DNA from: Halictus rubicundus
Lineage: Eukaryota > Arthropoda > Insecta > Hymenoptera > Halictidae
Length of the DNA: 64,000 nt
Direction of reading: 5' to 3'
Assembly: GCF_050948215.1 (NCBI RefSeq)
Contig: NC_135156.1
Location: 16,305,257 to 16,369,256 of the forward strand
Shown piece after piece: positions 55,201-63,168 of this stretch. The notes beneath the pieces are model-generated. The model ran no database searches, had not been told where the DNA came from, and was given only the letters and a program-made list of their open reading frames with translations. Position 1 is the first letter of the stretch; every line of letters begins with the position of its first letter. The position numbers and the translations under genes are program-made.

Positions 55201-57131
55201 GCGAGGGACTCGGCTGCAACGTGAACGTCGCCTGGTCCGGCGGCCTGAACCCGCCGATGGGGGACGCCGAGTATCTCGCCGCGTTCCGCACGATCGTGAT
55301 GCCGATCGCGAAGGCGTTCGACCCGAGCATAGTGCTCGTCTCGGCCGGATTCGACGCGGCCGTCGGCCATGCCGCGCCCCTAGGCGGCTACAAGGTCAGC
55401 CCCGCTTGTTTCGGCAAGATGACGCAACAGTTGCTCGGCCTGGCGGACGGCAAGGTCGTCCTCGCTCTAGAGGGCGGCTACGACCTAGCCGCCATTTGCG
55501 ATTCCGCGCAGGAATGCGTACGGGCGTTACTCGGCGACGAACCCAGCCAACTCCGGGAAGAGGAGCTCACCAGGATCCCTTGCCAAAACGCGATCGACAC
55601 GCTCCAGAAAACTATCGCCGTCCAGGTACGATCTCTATCTCGCTTTCTTCTACTCCCCATCCACTCTCCCCCGAATCGGCTCTTGATCATAGATCCTTGT
55701 CTAACACTTTGAGTGCCGCATCTCCCAGAAATGAAAGACAGAATTGTTTATCAACTCTGATAGAAGTTTTCGTCAACTTTCATACTCTCCGTATCAGAGA
55801 GGAAATGAAAGTGCTCACGCCTGGGATTTTAGCGTCACCGGTATAGTGCTGCCCCCTAGTCTAATTTTTCGCCTGGACCAGAACCTGCATCATTAGCAGC
55901 GGATTCCAAATAATGCCAGAGTTCAGATTGTTAAAAAAAGGCTCTCCTATGTAGGCTCTTATCCAGCCTAAAATATGATGCAGCTTCTAATACAGGATAA
56001 AAGGATGACGCAGGTTCTGGTCCAGGCTAAAAAGATGACGCAGGTTCTGGTCCAGGCTAAAAAGATGATGCAGGTTCTGTTCCAAGCTAAAAAGCCCATT
56101 CCGTCTTTCATTCGATACATTACTTTGATATTGTGGAACTTGTAAGGCTGCCACGTTGGCGTTCAAAGTGTTAAACGTTTCTTCATCTCTTCTTATTCTT
56201 ATGTCGGTGTTTCTTGCGATACAGATGTCGCACTGGCCTTGCGTTAAGGTGAACGCTCACACGGTGACGATGAGCGCGATCGAAGCCGGTCAGAAGGAGC
56301 GCGACGAAACGGAGACGGTCTCCGCGATGGCCTCTCTATCGATGCAGCAGCCTACCAATTTAACGTGAGTCCCACCGTCTCGAAGACCCCGATTACACGA
56401 GGAAGTATTAGGTCCTCTTTTGGCTTTCAACCCTCGGACAGCGGATCATTCTTACAGCTTCGTAATTGATGATGCTCAGGACTGTTCGCTGCTTCGTTTA
56501 ACAATTTTTTCTTTTAAACATATTCTTGACGGGACTTCTGGCAGACACGTTAGTCTTTCTATCGTCTATAATGGTAACGGTTGTTCATCTGAAAACGCAA
56601 TGATATTTTCCTGCGTGTCTTATTATCAAGGGTGAAAAAGGAAGAACAGATTAGAAAAGAATAGAGTCAAAAAACCTCAACTACAAAAGTACTATTTCAC
56701 ATTGGTATACCAAAGAGCAAGCAAAATATAAGAGGACTGGATAAAAATCAAATGAGAACTACTAAAGAGAGAACCTCCAAAGAACTAGCCGTAAGTGAGA
56801 TGTAAAAGTCATATTTAATATCGATTTATTAATCGGGTGTATTTAGTGGTTCATCTGTCGTGTCACAAAAGTCAAATGTTCTGTTCGTCGTTTTTATAAA
56901 AGTTCAGTTCTTCAGGGTTGAGTAGCGTTCTATCCTGTTGGTTGAGAAATGGATAATTCTCATGGGGAAACTTGCTTCAAAGAGTGATCTAATATTTCAG
57001 ACGAAAGTTGTGTTGTACGTTGTTAAGGTGTGCGTCGGATACACAGTGTACATTGTGCTTTTTGCAGGACCACCCCAGAACATTCCCGCGAAGTCTCCGA
57101 GGAGCCCATGGAACAGGACGACGGCAAATGA
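43095..57131 (+). CDS. HDAC4: HDAC4-type class IIa histone deacetylase (15 coding exons, 1063 aa)
   Basis: Class IIa deacetylases shuttle between nucleus and cytoplasm and repress MEF2 targets. The exons join in frame from ATG 43095 to TGA 57129-57131. Features in order: Gln-rich coiled coil (56-112), MEF2-binding EVKQRLQSFLVNKK (126-139), 14-3-3 sites S198 (LRKTASEP), S444 (GRTQSAP) and S599 (SRALSSP), basic NLS RRKDRLLSHLKRK (226-238), poly-Ala (402-415), poly-Gly (about 575), deacetylase domain (about 626-1000) and export signal ETVSAMASLS (1026-1035). Catalytic H774/H775, zinc ligands D812, H814, D906 and the class IIa zinc residues C638, C640, H647, C723 are present. The position equivalent to His976 of human HDAC4 is Tyr948. 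Introns hold many MITEs. Noncoding 5' exons and alternative starts are unresolved; the frame stays open upstream of the ATG. Confidence 0.93.
43529..43663. repeat. Foldback element with arms of about 45 bp
   Basis: The left arm starts GTACAGACCCGAACATTTCG and the right arm ends CGAAATGTTCTGGTCTGTAC. Each contains GTGACCGAAACGCAAAAT or its inverse. It is inserted in an A-type sequence: the parallel copy at 44150-44200 lacks it. Confidence 0.7.
43719..44124. mobile_element. Family E inverted-repeat element
   Basis: The left end is TATGAGAAGTTTATTTTGAA and the right end TTCAAAATAAACGGCTCATA, with CGGCCTAAGTCCATTTGTCA next to the left end. Closely related to 20562-20957. Confidence 0.65.
44143..44603. 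mobile_element. Family A element with nested H element
   Basis: It starts TTAACCTTTTGCACTCGGCG and ends CACTCGAGTGCAAAGGGCTAA. Interrupted by 44254-44497. A partial second copy of its left half lies at 43497-43720. Confidence 0.6.
44254..44497. mobile_element. Family H TTAA element nested in an A element
   Basis: It starts TTAACCAGTTAAGCGCGTTC and ends TCCGCAGTTAACTGGTTGA. Uninterrupted A copies (near 13730 and 28095) read ATCTATTGAATACAAATTTT, or its inverse, here. Confidence 0.65.
45080..45348. mobile_element. Family D element, HDAC4 intron 1
   Basis: It starts TAGACTGCGGATTGTATGCA and ends TTGCATAAAGATCCGCAGTCTA. Internally CCAGTACCTTGTAAC-type units recur near 45210, 45250 and 45294. 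Confidence 0.7.
45660..46374. mobile_element. Large family D element (715 bp), HDAC4 intron 1
   Basis: It starts TAGACTGCGGATTTTATGCA and ends TTGCATAAAGATCCGCAGTCTA. The longest D copy in the window. No transposase motif is visible, so its interior may itself hold other insertions. Alternatively, two separate D ends may bracket host DNA. Confidence 0.55.
46489..46593 (+). CDS. HDAC4: HDAC4 exon 2
   Basis: Residues 56-90, a Gln-rich helix with the coiled-coil pattern that mediates oligomerisation in this family. Acceptor TTCTTGCAG|CTGC, donor AAG|GTAACA. Confidence 0.88.
46665..46790 (+). CDS. HDAC4: HDAC4 exon 3
   Basis: Residues 91-132: the rest of the coiled coil (EQQRREKERLEALRKK) and the start of the MEF2-binding helix (ASTEVKQRLQ). 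Acceptor GTCGCAG|GTTTGG, donor CAG|GTATTC. Confidence 0.9.
46863..46945 (+). CDS. HDAC4: HDAC4 exon 4
   Basis: Residues 133-159 plus part of 160: SFLVNKKQREA completes the MEF2-binding motif. Acceptor GTTTCAG|AGTTTC, donor AGCTG|GTGAGA. Confidence 0.88.
46988..47887. repeat. Tandem duplication in HDAC4 intron 4
   Basis: Two direct copies (46988-47428 and 47429-47887) run from CAGAATATCTCTC through GTTCGATATCGGCCCACGCA and TTAATCCTTCGAGGACGAAT to GTTGCTTAGGATCATTCG. Small indels distinguish them. Confidence 0.85.
47914..48023 (+). CDS. HDAC4: HDAC4 exon 5
   Basis: Residues 160-196, ending DDFPLRKT, the start of the first 14-3-3 site. Acceptor TCCGGCAG|GTTGC, donor ACAG|GTACGT; the Ala197 codon is split. 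Confidence 0.9.
48024..49160. other. HDAC4 intron 5, first part
   Basis: A pyrimidine-rich stretch runs at 48112-48310. No other feature is recognised. Confidence 0.5.
49161..49361. mobile_element. Family H TTAA element in HDAC4 intron 5
   Basis: It starts TTAAGCAATTAAGCGCGTTT and ends CCACAGTTGGGTGGTTAA, with GCGAGGGATTTTTCAAAT inside. Matches 3418-3646 inverted and 44254-44497. Confidence 0.55.
49502..49639 (+). CDS. HDAC4: HDAC4 exon 6
   Basis: Residues 197-242: phospho-site S198 in ASEPNLLKVR, then the basic nuclear localisation region RRKDRLLSHLKRK. Acceptor TTGGCCAG|CCTCGG, donor GCAA|GTACGT. Confidence 0.92.
50174..50274 (+). CDS. HDAC4: HDAC4 exon 7
   Basis: Residues 243-276, a Ser/Pro/Asn-rich linker (NPESGPNSPPTVGNSQA) like the corresponding vertebrate linker. 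Acceptor TTTTGCAG|ATTCTA, donor GAA|GTGAGT. Confidence 0.85.
50323..50894. mobile_element. hAT-like inverted-repeat element in HDAC4 intron 7
   Basis: It starts CAGGGTTGCCGGGCGAAG and ends CTTTCTCTGGCAACTCTG. Outside them CTGATTGC and CTGAATTG look like a decayed 8-bp target duplication, which with CAG-starting ends points to hAT. The interior has GTCACGTGAC and GGAGAGAGAGGGTAAC motifs repeated in both orientations. Related fragments are at 27110 and 41345. Confidence 0.5.
50977..51117 (+). CDS. HDAC4: HDAC4 exon 8
   Basis: Residues 277-323, with SLSDLSLFSSPSMPNISLGR, the conserved segment before the linker of class IIa enzymes. Acceptor TTCCCAG|GAAAGC; donor ACG|GTCAGT is weaker than usual. 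Confidence 0.85.
51335..51816. mobile_element. Family C TTAA element with nested A element, HDAC4 intron 8
   Basis: It starts TTAACACGTTGAACGCCACG and ends TTTGGCGTTCAAAGTGTTAA. Removing 51434-51682 leaves a copy like 34960-35174. Confidence 0.65.
51434..51682. mobile_element. Family A TTAA element nested in the C element
   Basis: It starts TTAACCCTTAGCGCTCGAAT and ends GCCGAGTGCAAATGGTTAA. Bounded by TTAA; the C copy at 34960 reads TTGA at this point without the insert. Confidence 0.65.
52148..52496 (+). CDS. HDAC4: HDAC4 exon 9
   Basis: Residues 324-439: TVSEAEVRAAFTARLG, a linker, a 14-residue poly-Ala run (402-415) and the start of the second 14-3-3 site (HRPL). Acceptor TTGTTCAG|ACCGGC, donor TTAG|GTAGTA. 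Confidence 0.9.
52946..53443 (+). CDS. HDAC4: HDAC4 exon 10
   Basis: Residues 440-605: phospho-site S444 (GRTQSAP), a Gln/Glu-rich helix, an acidic stretch (EESEVIDLTG), poly-Gly and the third site S599. Acceptor GCCCGCAG|GTAGAA, donor CTGG|GTAAGA. Open frame continues about 175 bp into the upstream intron, but the conserved join is at 52946. Confidence 0.9.
53879..54148 (+). CDS. HDAC4: HDAC4 exon 11
   Basis: Residues 606-695: start of the deacetylase domain, TGLAYDPLMLKHACVCGE with class IIa zinc ligands C638 and C640 and later H647, then RKATLEEIQTCHSEAHALLF. Acceptor TCCGTAG|GTCCCC, donor TTTG|GTGAGT. Confidence 0.93.
54319..54665 (+). CDS. HDAC4: HDAC4 exon 12
   Basis: Residues 696-811: RLPCGGVGVDSDT (C723), RPPGHHAE (catalytic H774, H775) and MGFCFFNSVAIAA, ending at ILDW. 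Acceptor CGCACAG|GGACGA, donor TGG|GTAAGG. Confidence 0.95.
54910..54995. repeat. TCTAT/TCTGT microsatellite in HDAC4 intron 12
   Basis: Tandem pentanucleotides TTCTA/TTCTG repeated about 15 times. Confidence 0.8.
55071..55625 (+). CDS. HDAC4: HDAC4 exon 13
   Basis: Residues 812-996, the catalytic core: DVHHGNGTQ (zinc ligands D812, H814), GNFFPGTG, PPMGDAEYLAAFR, SAGFDAAVGH (zinc ligand D906) and ALEGGYDL with Tyr948. Acceptor ACCGTAG|GACGTC, donor CAG|GTACGA. Confidence 0.95.
55701..56174. mobile_element. Family C element with internal 30-bp repeats, HDAC4 intron 13
   Basis: It starts CTAACACTTTGAGTGCCGCA and ends GTTGGCGTTCAAAGTGTTAA. The interior holds three or four tandem copies of a 30-bp unit (core ATGACGCAGGTTCTGGTCC) at 55985-56095, and an inverted copy at 55870-55895. 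Confidence 0.6.
56225..56364 (+). CDS. HDAC4: HDAC4 exon 14
   Basis: Residues 997-1042: C-terminal tail with the nuclear export segment ETVSAMASLS. Acceptor GATACAG|ATGTCG, donor AAC|GTGAGT. Confidence 0.9.
57068..57131 (+). CDS. HDAC4: HDAC4 exon 15 and stop
   Basis: Residues 1043-1063, ending EEPMEQDDGK, then TGA. The EEPM ending matches the C-terminus of vertebrate class IIa enzymes. Acceptor TTTTGCAG|GACCAC. Confidence 0.9.
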
Positions 57132-60100
57132 ACTCGCAGCCGACTGGAGTAGTGATCCTCCAGCCGACAAACGCCGAATCATCTCCGTCGAGCGCCGTTT
57201 CCCTTTGTACGCGGCGCGACGCGACGTCACGCGACATCGTTGCGTTTTTCGCGTGCCCACGAGCGACCGCGCGGCATTGTCTCCATCCGTTTGCATCCAT
57301 CCGACGTAACGCAGACCGGTTGAACACGGATATTCGTCCGAAACGCGTTGTAGACACCTTTTTCTCCGCGCCGCCGTTCAAAAATCCCACCTGTTCGCGA
57401 GGAGTCTCCTCCGCGACGTCGACCGTGAAACGTCGACCTGATCGGTAGGTAGTTTTTTTTTTTCTTTCTTGTTCATCCGAGAGGATCCTCGACGAACCGA
57501 CCGGAAACGCTGGAAGCGCGCACGCGATCTCTATCCCCCCCTCGTTACGAGTCGCGATCGACGACTACTACACGATTTCTCGTTTAAAAGACAGTAGCGT
57601 TAGGGACACCTCGAACGTTTTCTTCTTCTCCGTTGCGTTGCCCGCGATTCCGCGTCCGCATCGTCATACGCTTATTTCGCCCGGCCGATTGGACTCGTAT
57701 AAGTAAATGTACGCCGTCCTCGAACACACCCTCAGGCAGAGACAGCAGCAGCCCTCGCAGGGCATGCTGGGGCATCTTATACTTCTTAAGGCTCTCCAGG
57801 AAATCGGTGTACGGTGCCTCCCCACGCACCTTTTCGCCCACAACCGTGGTTTCCGTACTCCTTCGCAATCTCCTGACGCGGTTGGTCTAGCTTAGGGTTG
57901 CCCAACAAGCTGCTCGTGAACGGCTTTCAGCTCCTTCCACCGACGGGTATAGTTTGCAGGAAGGAGGAGCTAGCGAAGCAGCTCTTTCTCCTGAAGGATT
58001 TTCTTTCCCAACGTTTCAAGAGGGTGGCAGCCGCACCGATGACTAGGCTGCGGATTTTATACATTTATGAAAAAATTGAATAGTGGAAATTCGAAATAGT
58101 AGCAAGATTAAAATTATTGGGGGGAGGGGAAGAACTTGTTTTTTGCTATTTCTCACAGTTAATGTAGAGAATTTTTATTTTGCACAGAGATCCGCAGTCT
58201 ACCGATCAGCCTAGTTGCAATGCTTGCGAAACGTTGGGAAAGTAATTCCTCTAGGACATGGCTTACAGCCGAAGGCCTTAACGATCAGAACTATTTTGTT
58301 CTCTCTCTTTCTGTCGCCTGGATGCGGCAAATGTATCGGTCAGTGGGGGAGCCGAATGACTAGGAGCAGGGTCGTAAAGCAGCGACGGGGAAGATGTTGG
58401 GTAGCCCAGATCTAGCTTGTCCCCGTAAAGTTCAGGGCTCCAATCCTCCTCGGGGATTACCCCTGACACTTTACCGCCTCACTCTCCCTAGCCTCGCTGA
58501 TGGTGTCTATGATGCGTTCAAGGCACTCCTGTGGTCTATGCTCGCCTTTTCTGAGGTAGTCCCCGCTTTTCGCGTGGGACCTTACGAAAGCTGTATTTGA
58601 TATACCTCCTTGTCCCTAGTAGCTGAGTCCGCCAAGTGGGCGGGTCCAGTAGGCTTCGTCGCAGCCGTACTCTGGCCTACAGCAGGAGGGCCGCTGAGGC
58701 CAGGATCTTTTCCCAGCTCCGCGTCAAGTAGGAAGTTCTGAATGTTGCGTATCTCGCTTGAGCCCTCGGTTGGCCGTAGCCTCTGGCCTATTAGCCTACA
58801 AACCAACCAACAAGTGCAACATCAGGTGGTCCATAACCTCCCTACTCCGCCATAGGCTTCGGGTCTCACCAACCTATCACGTGGGGACTCGGTTCCATTC
58901 TCAGTAGGACTTTTACTATCAAGATGGTCCCACTATCCAGATTACTGATTGTTAAACTGGGGACCTTTATGCAAAATAAGAATCGTTTGCATTAATTGCA
59001 AGACATAGAGACCAGATATCTATTTTTGTCTTTAGTGGTTTCGCTAAGTTGTAATGTTCGGATCTCATTCCGTATTTCCGGTTACAGTGAGTAATCTGAA
59101 TAGCCGGATATGCGGATAGTAAGGGCGCTAGTTTCAAGTATCAAACGCAAAGAGTTTTAACATCTTGCCGCGAGGTTCCTGCCATTGATGACCGGCAACA
59201 CGAGCGAGATGCGCATATTGTACACTTCATCCTCAGCCTTTCCCCGATCAGGTACACCTGACCACCAAGTGGTACACCGTGCCTGGACCGTCTTTTGCCC
59301 CTCCGAACATCCCACTGCCAGGCTCCCTCGACCCTCCTTGGCCAGCGGGTTATGGTTACTACCGCTAACCAGCTGGTCAAACGAGCGAGAAACGGCACAG
59401 CGTGTCGCGCGAATGCAGCGATTCTATTTCCCTCGAACGGAATAGCAACAATTTGGTTGTTTTATCGTGAACAAAGGCTGGTGTGATTTTTGTGATATTT
59501 TGTAAAAAAAAAAAAAGAAGAAATTTAACGAGCTATGTTTAATTATTAAATGATACACACGTGCGAGCGCGTGCGCCTCTGAATGCATGCTGTAATCTGT
59601 ACGCGAGAAAAAAGAAGAAAAAAAAAACTGTTGAAAATTTGACGCGCGCGCGTTTGTTGTCTGTGCGCGCGCGTGCGTATCGCGTGTGTATGTTGTACAA
59701 GAGCGTGTGTCCGTGTATGCGTGTGCGCGCGAATGGCTGTGAGAGAGAATGACGGATATGTAATTGAAATAGGAGCATTTATTTTTGTGTCGTGCATTTG
59801 ACGAAAAACACGAAAGAAAAAAAAACAAAACAAACACACACACATACACAGAGAAAGAGAGAGAGAGAGAGAGAAGAGAGACACGCGAACAAGCGACGTA
59901 CGTTGCGAGTAACGTACCTGGCACGATGGTGTATCCACGCGGATGAAAATTGTTTTCGCGAGATTGGAAAAGAGCGCCGCGTGGTTACCGACACATCGGA
60001 GTACAAGGAGAACGAACGCCATGCGTTCGGACGCGCTCTCGAAGCTTGTCCGTGAAGAATCTCAAGCGTTCGTCGCGTGTCGTCTCGTGTTTTTACCAAA

Positions 60101-60690
60101 AAAAAAGAAGAAAAAAATCATGGAATTATCAAGCGCGCGAAACAATTTTTTGGTCGACTCGTGACGAGACCGACCTCTTTCATCCCTATTTCCCATTCGC
60201 TCCCCAAGCCTGGCTGCATCAACGAACAACAACGGGACATCGTGTGCTCGTCCGTGAAGATATTATGACCACAGCTCGGCGTCCTCCATCTTCTCCTCGA
60301 CTGGTTTCCATCCTCGCCTCTTTTATCTCACCGCGGTTTTATCGGCTCGGCTCGACCAAACTTTTCGTTGCCACTTGTTCCATTTCGCGTGCGACGGACC
60401 TTTATAAATTGTTGACAATTTACGAGAGTTTTATGAGTTTCGGGCAAAGAAACTTGCAACATTCCGGTATCGTTCGTAGAAAATCGATACAGTTAGATGT
60501 ATATTCGTTGACTCGCATCGAAACCAGAATAAGAAGCTAAAGTTGATGATAAACAAATGTTACGATTACGTTATTGCACGTGTACGAATGTCTATATTGC
60601 GTAAGCTTAAACGTATTAATCATACATTTTTTATGTATATAAATGTACCTCGTAAAATAACTTTAAATAAAAGGTATAGTCATTGTGTTA
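57132..60690 (+). other. HDAC4: Probable HDAC4 3' UTR and flank
   Basis: Follows the HDAC4 stop. A polyadenylation signal AATAAA occurs at 60665-60670, a plausible 3' end, though not proven. It contains a D element (58044-58201), degenerate ORF fragments at 58280-58810 (minus strand, possibly a dead retroelement gag but not identified) and CA/GA-rich tracts at 59640-59890. Confidence 0.3.
58044..58201. mobile_element. Short family D element
   Basis: It starts TAGGCTGCGGATTTTATACA and ends TTTTGCACAGAGATCCGCAG followed by TCTA. It sits between an inverted pair CTTTCCCAACGTTTC (58003) and GAAACGTTGGGAAAG (58227), so it is inserted in an older hairpin. Confidence 0.6.
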
Positions 60691-62829
60691 CATATACGTT
60701 ACCGACGCTTTGCAGTGTCTCTTGAACCCCCCCTCCCCACCCCTATACCCGAGGACAGGGAGAATGAGAGTGTTCGCCCCTTCTCACCCCCGTGTCCCAT
60801 CACTGTGTTACGCATAAGCGTAACCATAAGCGTTACGCATGTTCCACACTGACATTCGTTTAATCGTATCTCTTTGTACAGAAATCAACAGGAATTCAAA
60901 TCAACTCTTTTTTTTCGAACCACCATTGTACATATACATACATACACGCGGACGCACGCACGCACCTGCACACCTACACCCATACCCATATATGCATGCG
61001 TGTATGCATACGTTCGGCGCAAAGTGCTAGCACTACGATAAGTAATTCGAGCTTGTCTAGATTTATTTCAATCTTTTCATCTTTCTTACATTCTTTCGCT
61101 CCTTATTCACGTATTTTTCTCCTGTTCTTCTTCGGTTTATACGTATCGACGCCATTAAGACTCTAACGCATGGGAAGAATCTTACGCAACGTGGCCGACG
61201 ACGCGACAACTTTTCAGAGTTGGTTTTTCTGTTTCGATTTCGGTTCATCTACGCGTTCGTCCGATTCAGCTCGCCGAGTGGATGCGTGTGTGTATGTGTG
61301 TGTCAGTGTGTGGCATGTGTCTCTCTTTCTCTCTCTCACCCTTTCTCTCATTTCTTTTTTTTTTTTTTGTTACGTGTGTCGCGACGCTACGCTATCACCG
61401 TGTACATCTATACATACGTACATACAATAGCGAATCGTCTATACGTACACATGCACATATACGTATTTACGTACTCGTGTCGGTTTTCTGTGTTTTGTAT
61501 TTATATATTTCATACATTTCATTTACGATATATTGAGGGGGATGTTTACCATAGTATGGTACACTACCGATTATGTTTACATCGTGGAGCTTTGAAAATC
61601 TATTGGAATATTTCTTTTGTCCTATGTACAAGAGGATACTCGAGAAAAAGAAACCAAAAAACGGTTGTTAAAAACGCTTGTTTGCTTGTTTGCTTGCTTG
61701 CTTGCTTGCATCATCGATAGAAACACCGGCACGCAAAAGTTCACGGTTCTCCTTGGCATTATTATTGATCGTCTGTCTAGAATCAGCTATCAGAGAGCGT
61801 AGAATCGCCGCCGACAATGGGGTAGTGGTGGTGACATGAATTAATACGCGGGGGACAGGCGGGCAGACGGCGGCACAACCCTCGTCCGATCGTTTTCCAC
61901 GTGTTTTATCCGCTTGGTGATTCGCATAATCTCGCGTGAAACAGAATCCACAACGCGCGAGCGCGCGCACGGGAATATTCGAGAAAATTCTACGCACCTA
62001 AGTCGTCCGTCGTCGACGAGGATAAACCTGGCGAGATGATCATCCGTCTCGCAAGCTTTGACCGATATCCTTTTTCGTATTGCTATAGTTTCCACCGATT
62101 ATCCGTATAATTATACAAAAATAAATTGCTCGTTGCCGTGCGAGTCTTCGCTAGATATCCGACATCCGGGCACGGTTCTCGGACGTTGTTGTCAGAAACG
62201 CTCAGTAAACGAAGACGCGCTTCGACTCGCGAAAGAACATTGTAACCGAGTGCACGTCAATGTGATGCGCGAGATCGCGTACCGTGCTTCTACGTTGACA
62301 CGTAATCGCTAAAAATCGATCGCCTAAACGGCCTAACGGAACGTTACGAGAAACAAATGCAATTTTCCTTACACTCGATCCGCCGTTCTTTCTCTCGTTT
62401 CTGACGCGCGGGAATCTCAAACAGAACGGTGGGGGGTCAGGGGTCAGGGGTCAGGGGAGCAAGGGAGGGAAAAAGAGGACGACGTCGACGCTTCGGAACT
62501 ACGGTTCGATTCGATCGGCTACTTTGGCGATTTCATAATACTCTTCCGCGATGACAGAGAACTGTCTTCTCGCGTTTTGCACATATAGAGCTACGAACGA
62601 TAAACGACTGGTGACCCGTGACGCGCACGCGTACCAGTCCGAGTGTTTTGCGTCATCGGTTTGTTAGGTTGCTCGATCCTACGCGATTCTCTTTGTCAAT
62701 TTATGTACACGCTTTAGATCAGGTATACTCGTATCGGATACGAACGAACGAACGGACAACGACGACGACGATGATGACGACGGTCGAACGCGTTCGGGTG
62801 AATCGCACGTTTCAAGATCCTACGTATTC
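60691..62829. other. Intergenic and probable 3' UTR of the TOX-family gene
   Basis: On the minus strand an AATAAA (read at 61062-61067) could end the TOX transcript. Dinucleotide and T-rich tracts lie at 60950-60975 and 61310-61370. The short ORFs are low-complexity. No separate gene is recognised. Confidence 0.35.
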
Positions 62830-63168
62830 TTATTTGACGGTGGAAAAGTTCTGTTGTGGATTTTGATTCGACGAGACCCACGTGGTGAACACGTCCCTGC
62901 AGTGGCTGACCACGCATTCGTTGCTGCAATACTCATCCTCCCATTCGCTGTTCGCAACCGCGGGATTAGGGCAACCATGCCTGATGCACGCGTTCGACGC
63001 CGGTCGTTGACCGGTTATGGTCGCCTGGCCTGTGCTACCGGCCGGAGAAGGAGTCGACATCGAATCCCCTTTGGGAGGGCTCGCGTGCAATATCTGTTGC
63101 TGCTGGTGTTGGTGATGATGCTGCGACTGGTGTTGCACTTGAACCTGTTGCACTTGCTGCTGCTGCAC
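62830..63168 (-). CDS. Tox: TOX-family last exon
   Basis: Starts after GTGGGCAG. Gln/His-rich, then a Ser/Pro linker, then the Cys module with C residues in CIRHGC, YCSNEC and SHC, ending FSTVK and TAA. Confidence 0.75.
   Translation of the reverse strand: MQQQQVQQVQVQHQSQHHHQHQQQQILHASPPKGDSMSTPSPAGSTGQATITGQRPASNACIRHGCPNPAVANSEWEDEYCSNECVVSHCRDVFTTWVSSNQNPQQNFSTVK

Noticed and set aside
58278..58806. Minus-strand ORFs suggestive of a retroelement gag
   Set aside because: No CCHC knuckle or reverse-transcriptase motif is visible and the frames are broken, so identity cannot be supported. Noted only within the 3' flank entry.
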